Shown: positions 51,281 to 60,601, counted from the stretch's first letter. The stretch: DNA of 64,000 bases from LMUY01 sp965198895 (GCA_965198895.1 OZ240676.1:4216001-4280000), one strand, 5' to 3'. A program made the numbers and translations. The notes: generated by a model not told the origin, from the letters alone.

Positions 51281-53038
51281 ATGGACGGAATGCGGGCGAT
51301 TGCGGCACGTGTCGGGGTGCGGCCGGGCGGCCGGGTGTTGGCCGACGCACTGGTGGCGCAAGGCATCGACCACGTGTTCGCGGTGCCGGGCGAGAGCTAC
51401 CTCGACGTGCTGGACGGGCTGTATGCCGTGCACGACAAGCTGAAGCTGGTCACCTGCCGGTTCGAGGCGGGCGCGGTGAACGCGGCCGAGGCCTATGGCA
51501 AACTCACCGGCCGGCCCGCCGCCGCCATGGTGACGCGCGGCCCCGGCGCCTGCCACGGGGCGATCGGCGTGCACATCGCCAAGCAGGACAGCACGCCGCT
51601 GCTGCTGTTCGTCGGCCAGATCCCGTTCGCCGAGACCGACCGCGAGAGCTTCCAGGAAGTCGACTACCGCCAGATGTTCGCGCCCTTGGCCAAGTGGGTG
51701 ACGCAGATCGACGACGCCAGCCGCATCCCCGAGATCGTCGCGCACGCCGTCGATGTCGCCACCACCGGGCGCCCCGGGCCGGTGGTGATCGCGCTGTCGG
51801 AGGAAATGCAGAAGGACATGGTGGACGTGCCCGATCTCGGCCCGTCCCAAACCTCCCGCCCGCAACCCGATCCGGCGGCGATGCAGGCGATGGCGGCGCT
51901 GCTGGCCGGCGCCCGCAAGCCGCTGGCCATCCTGGGCGGCGGCGGCTGGACCGCAGCCGGACGCACCGCGATCCACGCGTTCCTGATCGCCCACGATTTG
52001 CCGGTCGCCGTCAGTTTTCGCCGGCAAGGCCTCTACGACGGCACCCTGGACAACTTCGTGGGGGACCTCGGCGTCGGCCCCGACCCGGCGTTGGTGGCGC
52101 ATGTCCGCGACGCCGACCTCATCCTCGCCATCGGCACCCGGCTCGGCGAGGCGGTGAGCCAGGGCTACACCCTGTTCGATCCGGCCGGCAGCCAGGCGAT
52201 CGTGCACGTCCACCAGGATCCGGGTGAGATCGGCCGCGTGTTCCGCCCGCGCCTCGGCATTCACGCCGACCTCAACGCCTTCGCCGCCGCCGCCGCTGCG
52301 ATCCCCGCCAAACCGACCTGGCACGATTGGACTGCGACCCTGCGCGCCACCCGCGAAGCCAGCCGGGAGCCGCCCGACTATCCGCACGCGCTGAACGCCG
52401 CCACCGCGATGCGCGAACTCGAAACGTTGCTCACACCGGATGCGATCTGCACTTGTGACGCCGGCAATTTCGCCGGGTGGCCGCAGCGTTTCATCAACTT
52501 TTCCGCGGGCCAACGCTTCCTCGGCCCCACCAACGGCGCCATGGGCTACGCGGTACCCGCCGCCGTCGGGGCCAAGATCGCGTTCCCCGATCGCATGGTG
52601 GTGGCCTTCGTCGGCGATGGCGGGTTCATGATGACGGGGCAGGAGATCGCCACCGCGTTCCACCACGGCGTGGCGCCGATCGTGCTGGTGTTCAACAACC
52701 AGATGTACGGCACGATCCGCATGTACCAGGAGCGCAGCTATCCCGGCCGCGTCTCGGGCACGGCGCTGACCAACCCGGATTTCGCGCGGCTGATCGAGGC
52801 GTTCGGCGGCCATGGCGAGACCGTCACCGAGACCGCCGAGTTCGCCCCCGCCTTCCGCCGCGCCGTGGAAAGCGGCCGGCCGGCGGTGATCGAGCTGGTG
52901 ATGGACCCGGAACAGATCACCAGCCGAGCCACCGTATCGCAGTTGCGCGCCGGCAACGCCGTGGTGAAGCCAGCCGGCAAACCGGCCGGGAAAACCCCGC
53001 CCAGGCCCGCGACGGCCCGCCCCCGGGCAAAACGCTAA
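51281..53038 (+). CDS. Thiamine-pyrophosphate enzyme (acetolactate-synthase-like)
   Basis: TPP-dependent enzyme of 585 residues. Glu62 in CRFEAGAVNAAEAYGKLTG is the cofactor-activating glutamate, and the TPP-Mg motif is VGDGGFMMTGQEIATAFHHG with VFNNQMYG. The central domain is typical. Relatives include acetolactate synthase, oxalyl-CoA decarboxylase and sulfoacetaldehyde acetyltransferase; the actual reaction is undetermined. The C-terminus has an extra basic, proline-rich tail (TPPRPATARPRAKR). AAGGA precedes the ATG. Confidence 0.9.
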   Translation: MDGMRAIAARVGVRPGGRVLADALVAQGIDHVFAVPGESYLDVLDGLYAVHDKLKLVTCRFEAGAVNAAEAYGKLTGRPAAAMVTRGPGACHGAIGVHIAKQDSTPLLLFVGQIPFAETDRESFQEVDYRQMFAPLAKWVTQIDDASRIPEIVAHAVDVATTGRPGPVVIALSEEMQKDMVDVPDLGPSQTSRPQPDPAAMQAMAALLAGARKPLAILGGGGWTAAGRTAIHAFLIAHDLPVAVSFRRQGLYDGTLDNFVGDLGVGPDPALVAHVRDADLILAIGTRLGEAVSQGYTLFDPAGSQAIVHVHQDPGEIGRVFRPRLGIHADLNAFAAAAAAIPAKPTWHDWTATLRATREASREPPDYPHALNAATAMRELETLLTPDAICTCDAGNFAGWPQRFINFSAGQRFLGPTNGAMGYAVPAAVGAKIAFPDRMVVAFVGDGGFMMTGQEIATAFHHGVAPIVLVFNNQMYGTIRMYQERSYPGRVSGTALTNPDFARLIEAFGGHGETVTETAEFAPAFRRAVESGRPAVIELVMDPEQITSRATVSQLRAGNAVVKPAGKPAGKTPPRPATARPRAKR

Positions 53039-53053
53039 CCCGCGACGCCACTT

Positions 53054-53179
53054 TCTTCTCCCTCTCCCGTTCTTCACGGGAGAGGGCCGGGGTGAGGGCT
53101 GTTCGCTACTGATACCGAATGCGCGGCACCAGTCTCACCCTCACCTCGCCCCTCTCCCACCCGCGGGAGAGGGAGAAGA
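53054..53179. repeat. CTCTCCCG/CGGGAGAG inverted doublet (copy 4)
   Basis: Complete doublet: TTCTCCCTCTCCCG, hairpin, GGCCGGGGTGAGGG, a spacer with CTACTGATACCGAATGCG, then the inverted partner ending GGGAGAGGGAGAAG. It lies between co-directional genes and does not provide a stop. Confidence 0.85.
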
Positions 53180-53201
53180 AAGCAGGAGCGATGACACTTT
53201 A

Positions 53202-54368
53202 ATGGACACCAACTTACCACTCGCTCGTAGTGTCACCCGCACGCTGCTGCCGTTCGCGCTGATCATCTTCCTCGGCTACTCCGCCGTGGGTCTGCCGCTG
53301 TCCACGGTTCCTCTGCTGGTGCACCAACTCGGCTACGGCACCACGATGGTCGGCGTCGTGATCGGCCTGGCGCCGGCGGCGACGCTGCTGACCCGTCAGT
53401 TCGCCGGTCAGTTGGCGGACCGGCGCGGGGCGAAGTTCGGGCAGGGGGTGGGGCTGGTCGCCACCGCCTGCAGTGGCCTGGCGTACCTGGTCGCCTCCGC
53501 ACTGCCGCCGGGCCCGGCGCTGGCCGCTTTGATGGTGGGGCGGGTGCTGCTGGGGCTGGGCGACAGCCTGTTCACCACGGCGACCAACACCTGGATGGTG
53601 ACGGCGGCCGGGCCGCATCATGCCGGACGCGCGATGTCATGGTCCGGCATCGCGATGTACGGCGCACTCGCGGTGGGGGCGCCGTTGGGCGCGTTGCTGG
53701 GCAGTGTCGGGTTCGCGGCGATGGCAGTGGCCGTTGTGGTGATGCCGCTGTTGGCGCTGCCGGTTGCGCTGTCGTTGAAGGCGCTCCCCGCGTCGCCGGC
53801 GCGGCGGATCTCGTTCATGAGCGTGGTGGGCAAGATGTGGCCACCGGGCGTCGGCCTGATCCTGGCGTCGGGCGGCTTCGGCACGATCGCCGCGTTCCTG
53901 GCGCTGCGCTACGCCACCATGGGCTGGAGCGGCGCTGGGCTGGCGCTGACCGGGTTCGGCGCAGTCTACATCGTCTCCCGCCTGCTGTTCGCCGGGTTGC
54001 CGGATCGTTTGGGAGGTATCCGGGTCGCCGTCATCTGCCTGGTCATCGAGGCGTGCGGCCTGGCGCTGATCGGCGCGGCGACCACCCCGGTGATGGCGTT
54101 CCTGGGCACGGCGCTCACCGGCCTTGGCTATTCGATGGTGTTCCCGTCACTCGGCGTGGAGGCTGTGCGCCGCGTGCCGCCTGAAAGCCGCGGCACGGCG
54201 TTGGGCGCATTCCTTGCCTGTTTCGACCTGGGGCTCGGTGCGGCCGGCCCGGTGATGGGCGTGCTGGCAGCGGGCAGTGGCTTGCCGGCGGCATTCTTCG
54301 GCGCGGCTGTGGCGTCGCTGGCGTCGTTGGCGTTGGTGTGGGTGACACGGGTCCGGCCAGGCTCATAG
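53202..54368 (+). CDS. MFS transporter (arabinose-efflux/YhhS-like)
   Basis: Carrier of 388 residues with about twelve hydrophobic segments. FALIIFLGYSAVGLPLSTVP begins the first helix. Both half-loop motifs are visible (GQLADRRGAKFGQG; AGLPDRLGGIRVAV). LDS-like FACFDLGLGAAGPVMG near the C-terminus matches the YhhS-type subgroup. Substrate unknown. Its start lies 23 bases beyond a repeat doublet, and its stop is directly followed by another. Confidence 0.9.
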   Translation: MDTNLPLARSVTRTLLPFALIIFLGYSAVGLPLSTVPLLVHQLGYGTTMVGVVIGLAPAATLLTRQFAGQLADRRGAKFGQGVGLVATACSGLAYLVASALPPGPALAALMVGRVLLGLGDSLFTTATNTWMVTAAGPHHAGRAMSWSGIAMYGALAVGAPLGALLGSVGFAAMAVAVVVMPLLALPVALSLKALPASPARRISFMSVVGKMWPPGVGLILASGGFGTIAAFLALRYATMGWSGAGLALTGFGAVYIVSRLLFAGLPDRLGGIRVAVICLVIEACGLALIGAATTPVMAFLGTALTGLGYSMVFPSLGVEAVRRVPPESRGTALGAFLACFDLGLGAAGPVMGVLAAGSGLPAAFFGAAVASLASLALVWVTRVRPGS

Positions 54369-54369
54369 C

Positions 54370-54467
54370 GTGGGGTGTAATGCGCTTTGGCATTGCACCA
54401 TCCCGAGGCCGGAGTTTCGGCTTATAGGCAGGGTTGTGGTGCAATGCCAAAGCGCATTGCACCCTAC
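54370..54467. repeat. GTAGGGTGCAATGC-family doublet
   Basis: The left arm begins GTGGGGTGTAATGCGC with one altered head base, and the right arm (54438-54467) is intact. The two arms have loops CTTTGG and CAAAGC. It separates the MFS gene from the convergent NHL-repeat gene. Confidence 0.8.
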
Positions 54468-54500
54468 GAAGGAGCGCGCGGTGGCTTGCCGATGATCGAG

Positions 54501-55598
54501 TTACGGCGCCGGGTGCAGCTCCAGCTTCTGCACCCGCCAGTTCAGCAGTTCCGCCACCCACAGCGTGTTCTCGGACGGGCAGGCCATCTCGTGGACCCAG
54601 CCGAATTGCTTCAGCATCCGGCCGCCCGTGCCGAGCACGCCCAGGATCTTGCCATCCAGGCTCATCTTGTAGATCCGCCCCGGATAGGCGTCCGAGGCAT
54701 ACAGCACCTGGGTCGGCGACGCCGCCGTTTTCGGAGTGATGCAGACCGTCCAGGGTGAGCCCTCGACGAAGGTCTTGGGCGTGCCCACCGGTGGGTTCTG
54801 GTTGGGCAGCGGCCCGATCACCGGCTTGGTCGCCGGGTCGAACGGCACGTCGATCGTGATCTGGCGCAGGAACTTGCCGTTCGTATCGAACACCTGGATC
54901 CGCCGGTTGCCGCGGTCGGCGACATACACGTTGTCATCCGCGTCGGTGGCGATGCTGTGCGGCGTGCTGAATTGCCCCGGCCCGTCGCCCGGTGTCCCCC
55001 AGGAGCCCAGCCACACGCCATCCGGGCTGACCTTCGCGACGCGCGAGTTGATGTAGCCGTCACTGATGTAGCCGTTGCCCGCATGGTCCCAGGCGATGTC
55101 GGTCACCTGCCGGAAATAGCCGTCGATCGCGGGCAGCGGCGGGTTCGGATGTTTCAGCGGCCCGGTGCCCTCGTCGGACGCCTCCTGCTTGCGGCCGTAG
55201 ACCATGTCCACGTCGCCGGCCGGGTTGAACTTCACCACGACGTCCGAGCCCTTGTCGGTCACCCAGATATTGTCCTTCGCATCCGTCTTCACCGTGTGTG
55301 CGAACGACCAGGCGTACAGGTTGTGGCCGATCTCGCGGATGAACTGCCCGTCCGGCCCGAACTCCAGCAACTGCGCCGCCGCGGCGTTGTAGGCTGGTCC
55401 CGTGGTGTTCCCGCGGGAGAACGCGAACACATGGCCCTGGCTGTTGACGGCGATGCCGGACACCTCGCCGAAATGCATGTCGACCGGCAGCTTGAGCGGG
55501 CGCGCTTCCGAGGTGAACGGGATCTCCGGCACGGCGGGTTGCTGGGCGAGCGCCGCGGAACTGATGAACACAAGTGCGCCGGCCAGGGATCGGATCAT
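54501..55598 (-). CDS. Secreted NHL-repeat beta-propeller protein
   Basis: Exported protein of 365 residues with signal peptide (IRSLAGALVFISSAALA). At least five NHL-type repeats are visible, for example NSQGHVFAFSRGN, DAKDNIWVTDKGSDVVVKFN, HSIATDADDNVYVADRGNRR and QVLYASDAYPGRIYKMS. Relatives are annotated as peptidyl-alpha-hydroxyglycine alpha-amidating-lyase-like proteins, but the metal and substrate residues cannot be confirmed here. It is probably periplasmic. The start has purine-rich sequence (GAGGAAACCGTC) upstream. Confidence 0.88.
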   Translation of the reverse strand: MIRSLAGALVFISSAALAQQPAVPEIPFTSEARPLKLPVDMHFGEVSGIAVNSQGHVFAFSRGNTTGPAYNAAAAQLLEFGPDGQFIREIGHNLYAWSFAHTVKTDAKDNIWVTDKGSDVVVKFNPAGDVDMVYGRKQEASDEGTGPLKHPNPPLPAIDGYFRQVTDIAWDHAGNGYISDGYINSRVAKVSPDGVWLGSWGTPGDGPGQFSTPHSIATDADDNVYVADRGNRRIQVFDTNGKFLRQITIDVPFDPATKPVIGPLPNQNPPVGTPKTFVEGSPWTVCITPKTAASPTQVLYASDAYPGRIYKMSLDGKILGVLGTGGRMLKQFGWVHEMACPSENTLWVAELLNWRVQKLELHPAP

Positions 55599-55698
55599 GA
55601 CGGTTTCCTCGTTTTGCGCGATGAAAGGCGGGGCGGCGATGCGGTGTCAATCCTCGCACCGGCATGCGAGGCTCGCGGCGATGAAGCGGAGGAAATTC

Positions 55699-56100
55699 AT
55701 GCGGCGGACCCTCTACCAGGCGTTGGCATTGGCCCTGCTCGCACCCGCCGCGTTCGCCGCCGGGCCGTCGCAGTCTCAGCTCGCGGAGTCGGTGGAGCTC
55801 GGCGGGCTGGCGGCACTTGCCCCGATGTGCGGCCTGCGTGACGAGGCCTGGTCCGCCGACCTACGCCGCAGCACGATCCAGGGTGCCACCGGAACGACGG
55901 CGCATGATGACGGGTCGCTCAAGGCGGCGCCGGGGAGCAACCTGGTGGTGGGCGCATTGTCCTATGCGGAGACGGAGGCGCTGGAGGACTTCGCCGAATC
56001 GCCGCCGGACGCCACGTGCGGGCCGTTGGCCAAAAGCCCGGTGCTGCCCCGGGCGGACGAGATGGTGCGGCAATTCCGCGCGCAAACGCCGGGCTCGTAG
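55699..56100 (+). CDS. Small exported protein of unknown function
   Basis: 133-residue product with a signal peptide (MRRTLYQALALALLAPAAFA). The mature part has two cysteines (APMCGLRD and DATCGPLA), perhaps a disulfide, and no recognisable domain. The ATG at 55699 is chosen for its strong ribosome binding site (GGAGG six bases upstream); an ATG at 55681 is in frame. The next gene starts 42 bases after its stop. Confidence 0.65.
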   Translation: MRRTLYQALALALLAPAAFAAGPSQSQLAESVELGGLAALAPMCGLRDEAWSADLRRSTIQGATGTTAHDDGSLKAAPGSNLVVGALSYAETEALEDFAESPPDATCGPLAKSPVLPRADEMVRQFRAQTPGS

Positions 56101-56142
56101 CCAGGGCCGGATCGCGACGCCAGGTTTGCCGTTGATATCGCC

Positions 56143-57186
56143 ATGCCCCATCCCGACACCTGGCTGAAAGTCCTCCCCGCCGGCCTGTTCTGCGAGCCCG
56201 GCGGCTTCTTCATCGACCCGCTGCGCCCGGTGGATCGCGCCGTGATCACCCACGCCCATGGCGACCACGCCCGCCCCGGCCACGCCCACGTCCTGGCCAG
56301 CCCGGAAACGCTCGCCATCATGCGCGTCCGCATGGGGGACGACCGGGCGGGCACCCAGCAGCAGACCCTCGGATATGGCGAGGTGCTGACCGTCGGCGAC
56401 ATCCGCCTCTGGCTGCAGCCCGCCGGGCACGTGCTGGGATCGAGCCAGGTGGCGCTTGAGTGGCGCGGCAGCCGGGCCGTGGTGTCCGGCGACTACAAGC
56501 GCGCGCCAGACCCCACCTGTGCCCCGTTCGAGCCGATCCCGTGCGACGTGTTCGTCACCGAGGCGACCTTCGCTCTGCCGGTGTTCCACCATCCCCCACC
56601 CGGCGACGAGATCCGCAAGCTGCTGGCCAGCGTCGCGTTGTTCCCGGAGCGCACCCACGTCGTCGGCGCCTATGCGCTCGGCAAGTGCCAGCGGGTGATC
56701 GCGCTGCTGCGGCAGGCGGGATGGGACCGCCCGATCTACCTGCACGGCGCCCAAGCCCCGCTCTGCGCCGCCTACGAACGCCTCGGTGTCGGCCTGGGGG
56801 AGCTACGCCCCGCCACCGTCGCAAAGAAAGCGGAACTGGCCGGCGCCATCGTGATCGCCCCACCCGGCGCCATTGCCGACCGTTGGGCCCGCCGCCTGGC
56901 CGAGCCGGTGGTCTGCCTCGCCTCCGGCTGGATGCGCATCCGCCAGCGCGCCCGCGCCCGCGGGGTGGAGCTGCCGTTGGTGATCAGCGACCACGCCGAC
57001 TGGCGCGAACTGAACGAGACGGTGGACGAGGTCGGCGCCCCCGAGATTTGGGTGACGCACGGGCGGGAGGAGGCACTGATCCACGAGGTCGCCAAGCGCG
57101 GCATCCGCGGCCGGGCGCTGCGGCTGCTGGGCTACGGCGACGACGAGGAGGAGACGCCGGTGGAGGAGGCGGTGCCGGCTCAGTAG
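56143..57186 (+). CDS. Ligase-associated DNA exonuclease (MBL/beta-CASP family)
   Basis: Metallo-beta-lactamase/beta-CASP protein of 347 residues. The metal motif is ITHAHGDHARPGH, with GSSQVALEW, VVSGDYKR and the C-terminal VISDHADWREL and VTHGREEALIH, as in the exonuclease encoded in bacterial clusters with an ATP-dependent ligase and an Lhr helicase. Those partners are not in the window. The tail is acidic (DDEEETPVEE). It overlaps the convergent FMN reductase by seven bases. Confidence 0.88.
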   Translation: MPHPDTWLKVLPAGLFCEPGGFFIDPLRPVDRAVITHAHGDHARPGHAHVLASPETLAIMRVRMGDDRAGTQQQTLGYGEVLTVGDIRLWLQPAGHVLGSSQVALEWRGSRAVVSGDYKRAPDPTCAPFEPIPCDVFVTEATFALPVFHHPPPGDEIRKLLASVALFPERTHVVGAYALGKCQRVIALLRQAGWDRPIYLHGAQAPLCAAYERLGVGLGELRPATVAKKAELAGAIVIAPPGAIADRWARRLAEPVVCLASGWMRIRQRARARGVELPLVISDHADWRELNETVDEVGAPEIWVTHGREEALIHEVAKRGIRGRALRLLGYGDDEEETPVEEAVPAQ

Positions 57187-57770
57187 GGCACGCCCGTCCC
57201 ACGCTGGCGCTGCAGCGCCGCGGCGTACCACAGGAATTCGTCCAGGAAGCGGCTGGTCGCCTCGCCCACCCACTCCGCCTGCGGCACGCCTTGCTCGTCC
57301 AACGCCTGGTGGATGCGCGGGATCGGCAGCAGGCTGGGCACGCTCGGCATGCCGAGTTCGGCCAGCGTCATGCGCAACTGCATGGCGGCGCGAACGCCGC
57401 CGAACTGCCCGGCCGAGTAGCAGACGATGCCGGACGGCCGCCAGAAATACTCCTCCAGGAAGTAGTCCAGCAGGTTCTTCAGCGCCGGTGGGATGCCGTT
57501 GTTGTATTCGCCGCTGACCACCAGGAAGCCATCTGCCCGGCGATACAGCAAAGCGAGACGCTCGAGTTCGGCCGGTGCCGTCCCCTTGGGGTGTTCCTTA
57601 TACATGCGGTCCAGCAGCGGCAGCTGCAGCTCCATCGGGTCGACCAGCACCGGCTCGTGCCCGCGGGCTGCCAGAGCGTCCACCACGAGCCGCGCCGCGC
57701 GGATCCCCTGCCGGTCGCGCCGCACCGAACCGAGCAGGACCGGCACCACCATCTTCTGCGTATTCGTCAT
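57180..57770 (-). CDS. NADPH-dependent FMN reductase
   Basis: Flavodoxin-fold oxidoreductase of 196 residues. The FMN-phosphate loop is VPVLLGSVRRDRQGIRAARL, and VVSGEYNNGIPPALKNLLDY and IVCYSAGQFGGVRAAMQLR are family hallmarks. It would reduce FMN, azo dyes or quinones with NADPH. GGAGG lies five bases before the ATG, which settles the start over an upstream in-frame option inside the repeat. Confidence 0.92.
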   Translation of the reverse strand: MTNTQKMVVPVLLGSVRRDRQGIRAARLVVDALAARGHEPVLVDPMELQLPLLDRMYKEHPKGTAPAELERLALLYRRADGFLVVSGEYNNGIPPALKNLLDYFLEEYFWRPSGIVCYSAGQFGGVRAAMQLRMTLAELGMPSVPSLLPIPRIHQALDEQGVPQAEWVGEATSRFLDEFLWYAAALQRQRGTGVPY

Positions 57771-57825
57771 GTGAGCCTCCGTGCCGCCAATGGTGCAGAT
57801 CGGTAGCAGGTCTCGCATCTCCTTT

Positions 57826-57949
57826 CTTCTCCCTCTCCCGCGGGCGGGAGAGGGCCGGGGTGAGGGTGCGACTGCCGCCCACACTCGGTTTTGTTGCCGG
57901 AGCGGCCCTCACCCCGGCCCTCTCCCGTGAAGAACGGGAGAGGGAGAAG
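57826..57949. repeat. CTCTCCCG/CGGGAGAG inverted doublet (copy 5)
   Basis: Complete doublet with spacer GCGACTGCCGCCCACACTCG onward between the two hairpins. It lies in the divergent gap between the FMN reductase and the DUF1330 gene, upstream of both, so it could sit between their promoters. Confidence 0.85.
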
Positions 57950-58014
57950 TCACGTGCGATTGCGCTGCCTCGAGCGGAGGCGGAGTGGTAAACCGGCGTC
58001 ACAGGAGGATCGTC

Positions 58015-58320
58015 ATGGCAAAGGGGTATTGGATCGCGGCGGTCGATGTGTCCGATCCGGAGGCGTACAAGGCCTATATCGCGGCAAACGCCGTCGCCTT
58101 CCGCAAATACGGCGCGCGCTTCCTGGTGCGCGGCGGCGCGGCAGAGGTCATGGAGGGGCAGAGCCGGTCACGCCGGGTGGTGATCGAATTCGCCGACTAT
58201 GCGACGGCGCTGGCCTGCTATCGCTCGCCGGAATACGCCGCGGCGATCGCGCTTCGGAAAGATGTCTCGACCGCCGACCTGGTGGTGATCGAGGGCTACG
58301 ACGGGCCGCAGCCCGGCTAG
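58015..58320 (+). CDS. DUF1330 domain protein
   Basis: Small ferredoxin-like-fold protein of 101 residues with the DUF1330 pattern: GYWIAAVDVSDPEAYKAYIA, YGARFLVRGGAAEVMEGQSR, RRVVIEFADYATALACYRSP EYAAAI. The family's activity is unknown. The ATG has AGGAGG six bases upstream. It converges on, and overlaps by four bases, the amidotransferase gene. Confidence 0.92.
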   Translation: MAKGYWIAAVDVSDPEAYKAYIAANAVAFRKYGARFLVRGGAAEVMEGQSRSRRVVIEFADYATALACYRSPEYAAAIALRKDVSTADLVVIEGYDGPQPG

Positions 58321-59102
58321 GCCGCCAGCGCCCGGCACTCCATTGGGCGCAACTGCACCTCGCGCCCCGGTCCGGACACCAGCGAGCAACCGGACGGCAC
58401 CGCACTCCAGCCGCCCTCAGCGTCGTCGATCGGTTCGGACACCACGACCAACCCGGCCGGATCCTGCCGCCAATACAGCGTGGCCGGGTGATTGTCGGAC
58501 GCCCAGCGGAACGCCCACAGGCTGCGGCCGTCGGTCAGGGCGGCAGTGAAGCGGAGCGCCGTCTTCACGCCGGCAGCCGCCATGATCGCGTGCACCTCGG
58601 CCAGCGTCGCGGTCATCGCGGTCACCGGGTCCTGCTGCAGGCCGCGGGCGAGGGCGGCGAGGAAGATCGCCTCGGAATCGGTGGTGCCGGTGCGCTCGTC
58701 ATACAGCGCGTCCGGGATCAGGCTCTCGACCCGGCGGCGCACCCGGCCCCACTCGCCCACCTGGCCGTTATGCATGAACATCATCGGCCCGGCACTGAAC
58801 GGGTGGCAGTTGGCGCGCGTCGTGGCGGTGCCGGTGGACGCGCGCACATGGGCGAAGAACAGCCCCGACCGCACCTGGGACGCCAGCGAGCGCAGGTTCT
58901 CGTCCGACCAGGCGGGCCGCACCTCGCGGTACAGCCCCGGCTCCGGCCGTTCGCCGTACCAACCCAGGCCGAAGCCGTCGCCGTTGGTCTCGGTCTTGCC
59001 TTCGCTGGCGTGCAGCGACTGATGCACCAGGGAATGGCACGGCGCGCAGACCAGGGTCTCGATCGGGATCGGTTCACCCTGGTAGGCAAGGAAACGGCAC
59101 AT
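58317..59102 (-). CDS. Class II glutamine amidotransferase (YafJ/EgtC-like)
   Basis: Ntn-type amidotransferase of 261 residues with the nucleophile Cys2 (MCRFLAYQGEPI), followed by HSLVHQSLHASEGKTETNGD and GFGLGWYGE, then FAHVRASTGTATTRANCHPF and MFMHNGQVGEW, which are the glutamine-binding elements. It is one of the stand-alone class II enzymes whose acceptor is unknown; the ergothioneine enzyme EgtC is a relative, but no egt genes are nearby. Confidence 0.9.
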   Translation of the reverse strand: MCRFLAYQGEPIPIETLVCAPCHSLVHQSLHASEGKTETNGDGFGLGWYGERPEPGLYREVRPAWSDENLRSLASQVRSGLFFAHVRASTGTATTRANCHPFSAGPMMFMHNGQVGEWGRVRRRVESLIPDALYDERTGTTDSEAIFLAALARGLQQDPVTAMTATLAEVHAIMAAAGVKTALRFTAALTDGRSLWAFRWASDNHPATLYWRQDPAGLVVVSEPIDDAEGGWSAVPSGCSLVSGPGREVQLRPMECRALAA

Positions 59103-59234
59103 GGTGTTGACTCGCAACCGGGCTTCGGACCGCCATTCCGTAGCACGGCGCGGCCCTGCATTCACGCCATTTGACACGATCCGTGTCCGACGCGAAAACG
59201 CCGCGCACCCCACCCATCCTCCGGATCGTCCACC

Positions 59235-60179
59235 ATGCCCGTTCACGCGTTCATTTTCCCCGGCCAGGGCAGCCAGTCGGTCGGCATGGGGCGCGATCTC
59301 GCCGCTGCCTTCGCCGCCGCCCGCGAAGTGTTCGGCGAGGTGGACGACACGCTGAACCAGAAATTGTCCAAGCTGATGTTCGAGGGGCCGGCCGAGGAAC
59401 TGACCCTGACCGAGAACACCCAGCCGGCCCTGATGGCGATGTCGCTCGCCGTGCTGCGGGTCATGGAGACCGATGGCGGCTTCACGCTGAAGGACAAGGC
59501 GGTGGTGGTCGCCGGGCACTCGCTGGGCGAATACAGCGCCCTGGCGGCGGCCGGCAGCCTAGGCATCGCCGAGTGCGCCCGCCTGCTGCGGTTGCGCGGC
59601 GAGGCGATGCAGCGCGCCGTGCCTGCCGGGGAGGGCGCAATGGCCGCCCTGCTCGGCACCGACCTCGAGGCCGCGCGGGCGATCTGTGCCGAGGCGGCGC
59701 AGGGCGAGGTGGTGGAGGCGGCGAACGACAATGGCGGCGGCCAGGTGGTGATCTCCGGCCACCGCACGGCGGTCGAGCGGGCGGTGGAGTTGGCCAAGTC
59801 GCACGGCATCAAGCGGGCGATGCTGCTGCCGGTGTCCGCCCCGTTCCACTGCGCCCTGATGGCCCCCGCCGCCGATGTGATGGCGGATGCGTTGGGCCAG
59901 GCCGCCATGAAGCCGCCGATGGTGCCGCTGATCGCCAACGTCTCCGCTGCCAAAGCCACGCAGCCGGACGAGATCCGCGCGCTGCTGGTGCAGCAGGTGA
60001 CGGGCACCGTCCGTTGGCGCGAATGCGTGCTGGCGGCTGTGGAATTGGGCGTCGACAGCTTCGTGGAAGTGGGTGCGGGTAAGGTGTTGTCCGGCCTGGT
60101 GCGCCGGGTCGCGCCCGACGCGCGCGCCGCCGCCGCGAGTACCCCCGCAGAGATCGAAGCGGTGTTGAAGACGCTATGA
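59235..60179 (+). CDS. fabD: Malonyl-CoA:ACP transacylase
   Basis: Loads malonate on to acyl carrier protein for fatty-acid synthesis; 314 residues, the usual length. The N-terminus is AFIFPGQGSQSVGMGRDLAA, the nucleophile Ser96 is in GHSLGEYSALAA, and VSAPFHCALMAPAADVM carries the catalytic His. Unusually it stands without fabG, acpP or fabF next to it; the nearest ACP and ketosynthase are in the polyketide operon about 49 kb away. Confidence 0.95.
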   Translation: MPVHAFIFPGQGSQSVGMGRDLAAAFAAAREVFGEVDDTLNQKLSKLMFEGPAEELTLTENTQPALMAMSLAVLRVMETDGGFTLKDKAVVVAGHSLGEYSALAAAGSLGIAECARLLRLRGEAMQRAVPAGEGAMAALLGTDLEAARAICAEAAQGEVVEAANDNGGGQVVISGHRTAVERAVELAKSHGIKRAMLLPVSAPFHCALMAPAADVMADALGQAAMKPPMVPLIANVSAAKATQPDEIRALLVQQVTGTVRWRECVLAAVELGVDSFVEVGAGKVLSGLVRRVAPDARAAAASTPAEIEAVLKTL

Positions 60180-60198
60180 GCTGCAGGGGAACCGCACC

Positions 60199-60591
60199 AT
60201 GACGCGATCGACCGCGTTCGCCTTGATCGCCGTAGCCTCGCTCGGCGGGTGCGCCGCCTGGCAACGCGACGGCATCACCGACCGGGAAGGCGTGCTGTCC
60301 GCGGCTGGGTTCAGCGTTCTGCCGGCGGATTCGCCGCAGCGCCAGGACATGCTGGCCAAGCTCGCTCCGAACCGGGTGTCGCAACTGATCCAGGGGGACC
60401 GGGTCTCGTACCTGTATCCCGACCCGGTCGTGTGCCACTGCCTGTACGCCGGCGGCCAGCAGCAATTCGCCCAGTATCAGTTGCTCCGCCAGCAGCGTGC
60501 CATCGCCGACGAGCAGTTCACCGCGGCGCAGATCAACTTCAACAACGGCTGGGACTGGGGCCCCTGGGGCGGCTTCGGCCCCTGGTACTGA
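60199..60591 (+). CDS. Small lipoprotein, unknown function
   Basis: 130-residue product with a lipoprotein signal (TAFALIAVASLGGC, lipobox LGGC). The mature part has VLSAAGFSVLPADSPQRQDM and VSYLYPDPVVCHCLYAGGQQ with two close cysteines, and ends in a Gly/Trp-rich tail (GWDWGPWGGFGPWY). I do not recognise the family beyond its resemblance to other small proteobacterial lipoproteins. It is followed after ten bases by the flippase-like gene. Confidence 0.8.
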   Translation: MTRSTAFALIAVASLGGCAAWQRDGITDREGVLSAAGFSVLPADSPQRQDMLAKLAPNRVSQLIQGDRVSYLYPDPVVCHCLYAGGQQQFAQYQLLRQQRAIADEQFTAAQINFNNGWDWGPWGGFGPWY

Positions 60592-60601
60592 AGCCCGCCC
60601 C

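Noticed and set aside
51221..53077. 618-residue minus-strand ORF opposite the TPP enzyme
   Set aside because: Shadow frame; the plus strand encodes an enzyme with intact TPP motifs.
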